Under the pieces are notes generated by a model that saw only the letters and a program-made list of their open reading frames with translations, searched no databases and had not been told where the DNA came from. 64,000 nucleotides of DNA, from the NCBI RefSeq assembly GCF_000182645.1, contig NZ_ACQA01000002.1, positions 1,545,001 to 1,609,000 of the forward strand, given 5' to 3'. Source of the DNA: Brucella intermedia LMG 3301 (GTDB lineage Bacteria; Pseudomonadota; Alphaproteobacteria; Rhizobiales; Rhizobiaceae). Below, in pieces: positions 62,995 through 64,000 of this stretch (position 1 is its first letter; every line of letters begins with the position of its first letter). Position numbers and translations under genes: made by a program.

Positions 62995-64000
62995 ATGGTT
63001 ATTGTCACGAACAAAGCGACCGGTTCATCCAGTACAGTCGCGGGTAATAACATTATTCTTTCGTCTCCGAGTGTTGTTAAACTGTCATTGAGCCCCCGCG
63101 CAATTGCAGATTACCAGAAGATCGGCGATGATCTCGTCATTCGCCTTCACAATGGCGAAACAATCCGAATTGTTCATTTTTATGCTCATTATCCGAATGG
63201 CGATGATAATGATTTAGTCCTGCAAGACGAGGACGGGAAGCTGTGGGTTGGTCAGCACGGTGATGGATTAGCAGATTTCAACTTTGCGGAAATTCAGTCG
63301 GTTGACCAACTGATGGGTGGCGCAACAGGCGGCGTAAGTCCCGTTCTTCTCGGGTTGCTTGGCCTTGGCGCGGTTGGCGGGATTATTGCTGCGGCGTCAA
63401 GTTCCGATAACGATGACGACAATGACAATGGCGCAGGTGTTGATAGGGAGCCCCCGGCAGAGCCTGCCGTGGCGCTTGAAAACGATACCGGCCTTCCAGA
63501 TGACGGCATTACTGGCGATGGGACGGTCGTTGTAAGTAACCTCGAGGAGGGTGCTACTTGGCAGTACAGCACAGATGGGGGCAAGACCTGGCATGACGGG
63601 AGCGGCGCAAGTTTTGAACTTCAGCCTGGTGTCTATGGCGATGGGGATATTCTGGTCCGTCAGATAGACTCCGCGGGGAATATTGGTCCCGCGACTTCAC
63701 TCGGACCCGTAAATGTTGATGTAACCGCACCGACGACCGATGTCGCCATCACCGATCCGGAAGGAGACAATATCCCGACAGCTTCCGGCACGACGGAACC
63801 GGGTTCGACGGTTGTGGTGACCTGGCCGGATGGCACGACCTCGCAGGTGACGGCGGATGGCACGACCGGCGCATGGACGGCGACGGCCCCGGCTGAACAG
63901 CCCGATGGCAATGTGACGGTTGCGGTGACCGATCCTGCAGGCAATCCGGGAACGGGAAGCGGCACGTGGACTTCGAGTGACACGACCCCGCCGGACACGA
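62995..64000 (+). CDS. BapA-like large adhesin with Ig-like repeats, N-terminal part
   Basis: The open frame starts at the ATG at 62995 with GAGGAGGGG upstream and runs off the window, 335 codons seen. Residues about 20-105 form the BapA-type prefix: SSPSVVKLSLSPRAIADYQK, then DLVIRLHNGETIRIVHFY and DLVLQDEDGKLWVGQH. A glycine-rich helix (GVSPVLLGLLGLGAVGGIIAAASS) and an Asp/Asn linker follow. Then bacterial Ig-like repeats begin (APTTDVAITDPEGDNIP, TTEPGSTVVVTWPDGTTSQV). Such proteins are exported by type I secretion and build biofilm. The secretion genes would lie beyond the window. The 273 bases before it, after the AraC gene, contain no gene. Confidence 0.88.
   Translation, partial: MVIVTNKATGSSSTVAGNNIILSSPSVVKLSLSPRAIADYQKIGDDLVIRLHNGETIRIVHFYAHYPNGDDNDLVLQDEDGKLWVGQHGDGLADFNFAEIQSVDQLMGGATGGVSPVLLGLLGLGAVGGIIAAASSSDNDDDNDNGAGVDREPPAEPAVALENDTGLPDDGITGDGTVVVSNLEEGATWQYSTDGGKTWHDGSGASFELQPGVYGDGDILVRQIDSAGNIGPATSLGPVNVDVTAPTTDVAITDPEGDNIPTASGTTEPGSTVVVTWPDGTTSQVTADGTTGAWTATAPAEQPDGNVTVAVTDPAGNPGTGSGTWTSSDTTPPDT

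Noticed and set aside
63294..63998. Minus-strand frames opposite the BapA-like gene
   Set aside because: They are mirror images of the repetitive Ig-domain coding sequence, rich in Pro, Ser and Val; the plus frame is open throughout with a strong start.

Overview
The window looks like chromosomal DNA of a soil- or plant-type alphaproteobacterium of the order Hyphomicrobiales, most likely Brucella/Ochrobactrum. The basis is protein flavour and gene content, not a database search: many ABC importers and catabolic operons, an ECF sigma factor with GGAAC-N18-TT promoters, a Brucella-type autotransporter remnant and a BapA-type adhesin. No rRNA, tRNA or CRISPR array was seen.

Layout. (1) 11-8623: the end of a dipeptide-type ABC importer operon with two amidohydrolases, a flavin-reductase-like protein and an Asp/Glu (hydantoin) racemase, framed by two paralogous GntR/FCD regulators that share a palindromic operator. 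(2) 8879-10934: a decayed TPP-enzyme start followed by two abutting insertion sequences (IS5 family and IS630 family). (3) 11401-22000: a stress and detoxification region with Ohr, a two-component system, three alpha/beta hydrolases, a CcdA-TlpA (DipZ-like) fusion, an acetamidase and a small secreted protein. Five TACA-N6-TACA direct repeats with a 10-bp period sit in its promoters and may be the targets of the two-component system. (4) 22199-24635: a small stress gene behind an EcfG-type promoter, and a large-subunit catalase. (5) 24911-30568: two consecutive NitT/TauT-type ABC importers. (6) 30971-33167: an HWE histidine kinase, a small membrane protein with a C11 tract upstream, and a barrel protein broken by an amber codon. 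(7) 33463-42644: an oligopeptide-type ABC importer interleaved with a deacetylase-type amidohydrolase, a RidA-like protein, an IclR regulator and a SelA-like PLP enzyme. (8) 42665-46937: an autotransporter remnant, then SDR, PPC-domain, Crp/Fnr, ECF sigma, a small protein and an isochorismatase-like hydrolase. Four transcription units here carry GGAAC-N18-TT promoters close to their start codons. (9) 46994-61147: what looks like a pathway for N-methylated amino compounds: TetR, an N-methylproline-demethylase-like flavoprotein, a polar amino acid ABC importer, a racemase-like protein, an aldo/keto reductase, PurU, LysR, a dimethylglycine-dehydrogenase-like enzyme and EtfBA. (10) 61148-64000: an AT-richer stretch with an AraC regulator and the start of a BapA-like Ig-repeat adhesin that runs off the end.

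In region 9 the parts fit one job. The importer takes up the substrate, flavoenzymes remove N-methyl groups onto tetrahydrofolate, PurU recycles formyl-THF, and EtfAB carry electrons to the respiratory chain. The exact substrate cannot be read from sequence. Starts were moved from the longest open frame wherever a ribosome binding site or signal peptide argued for it.
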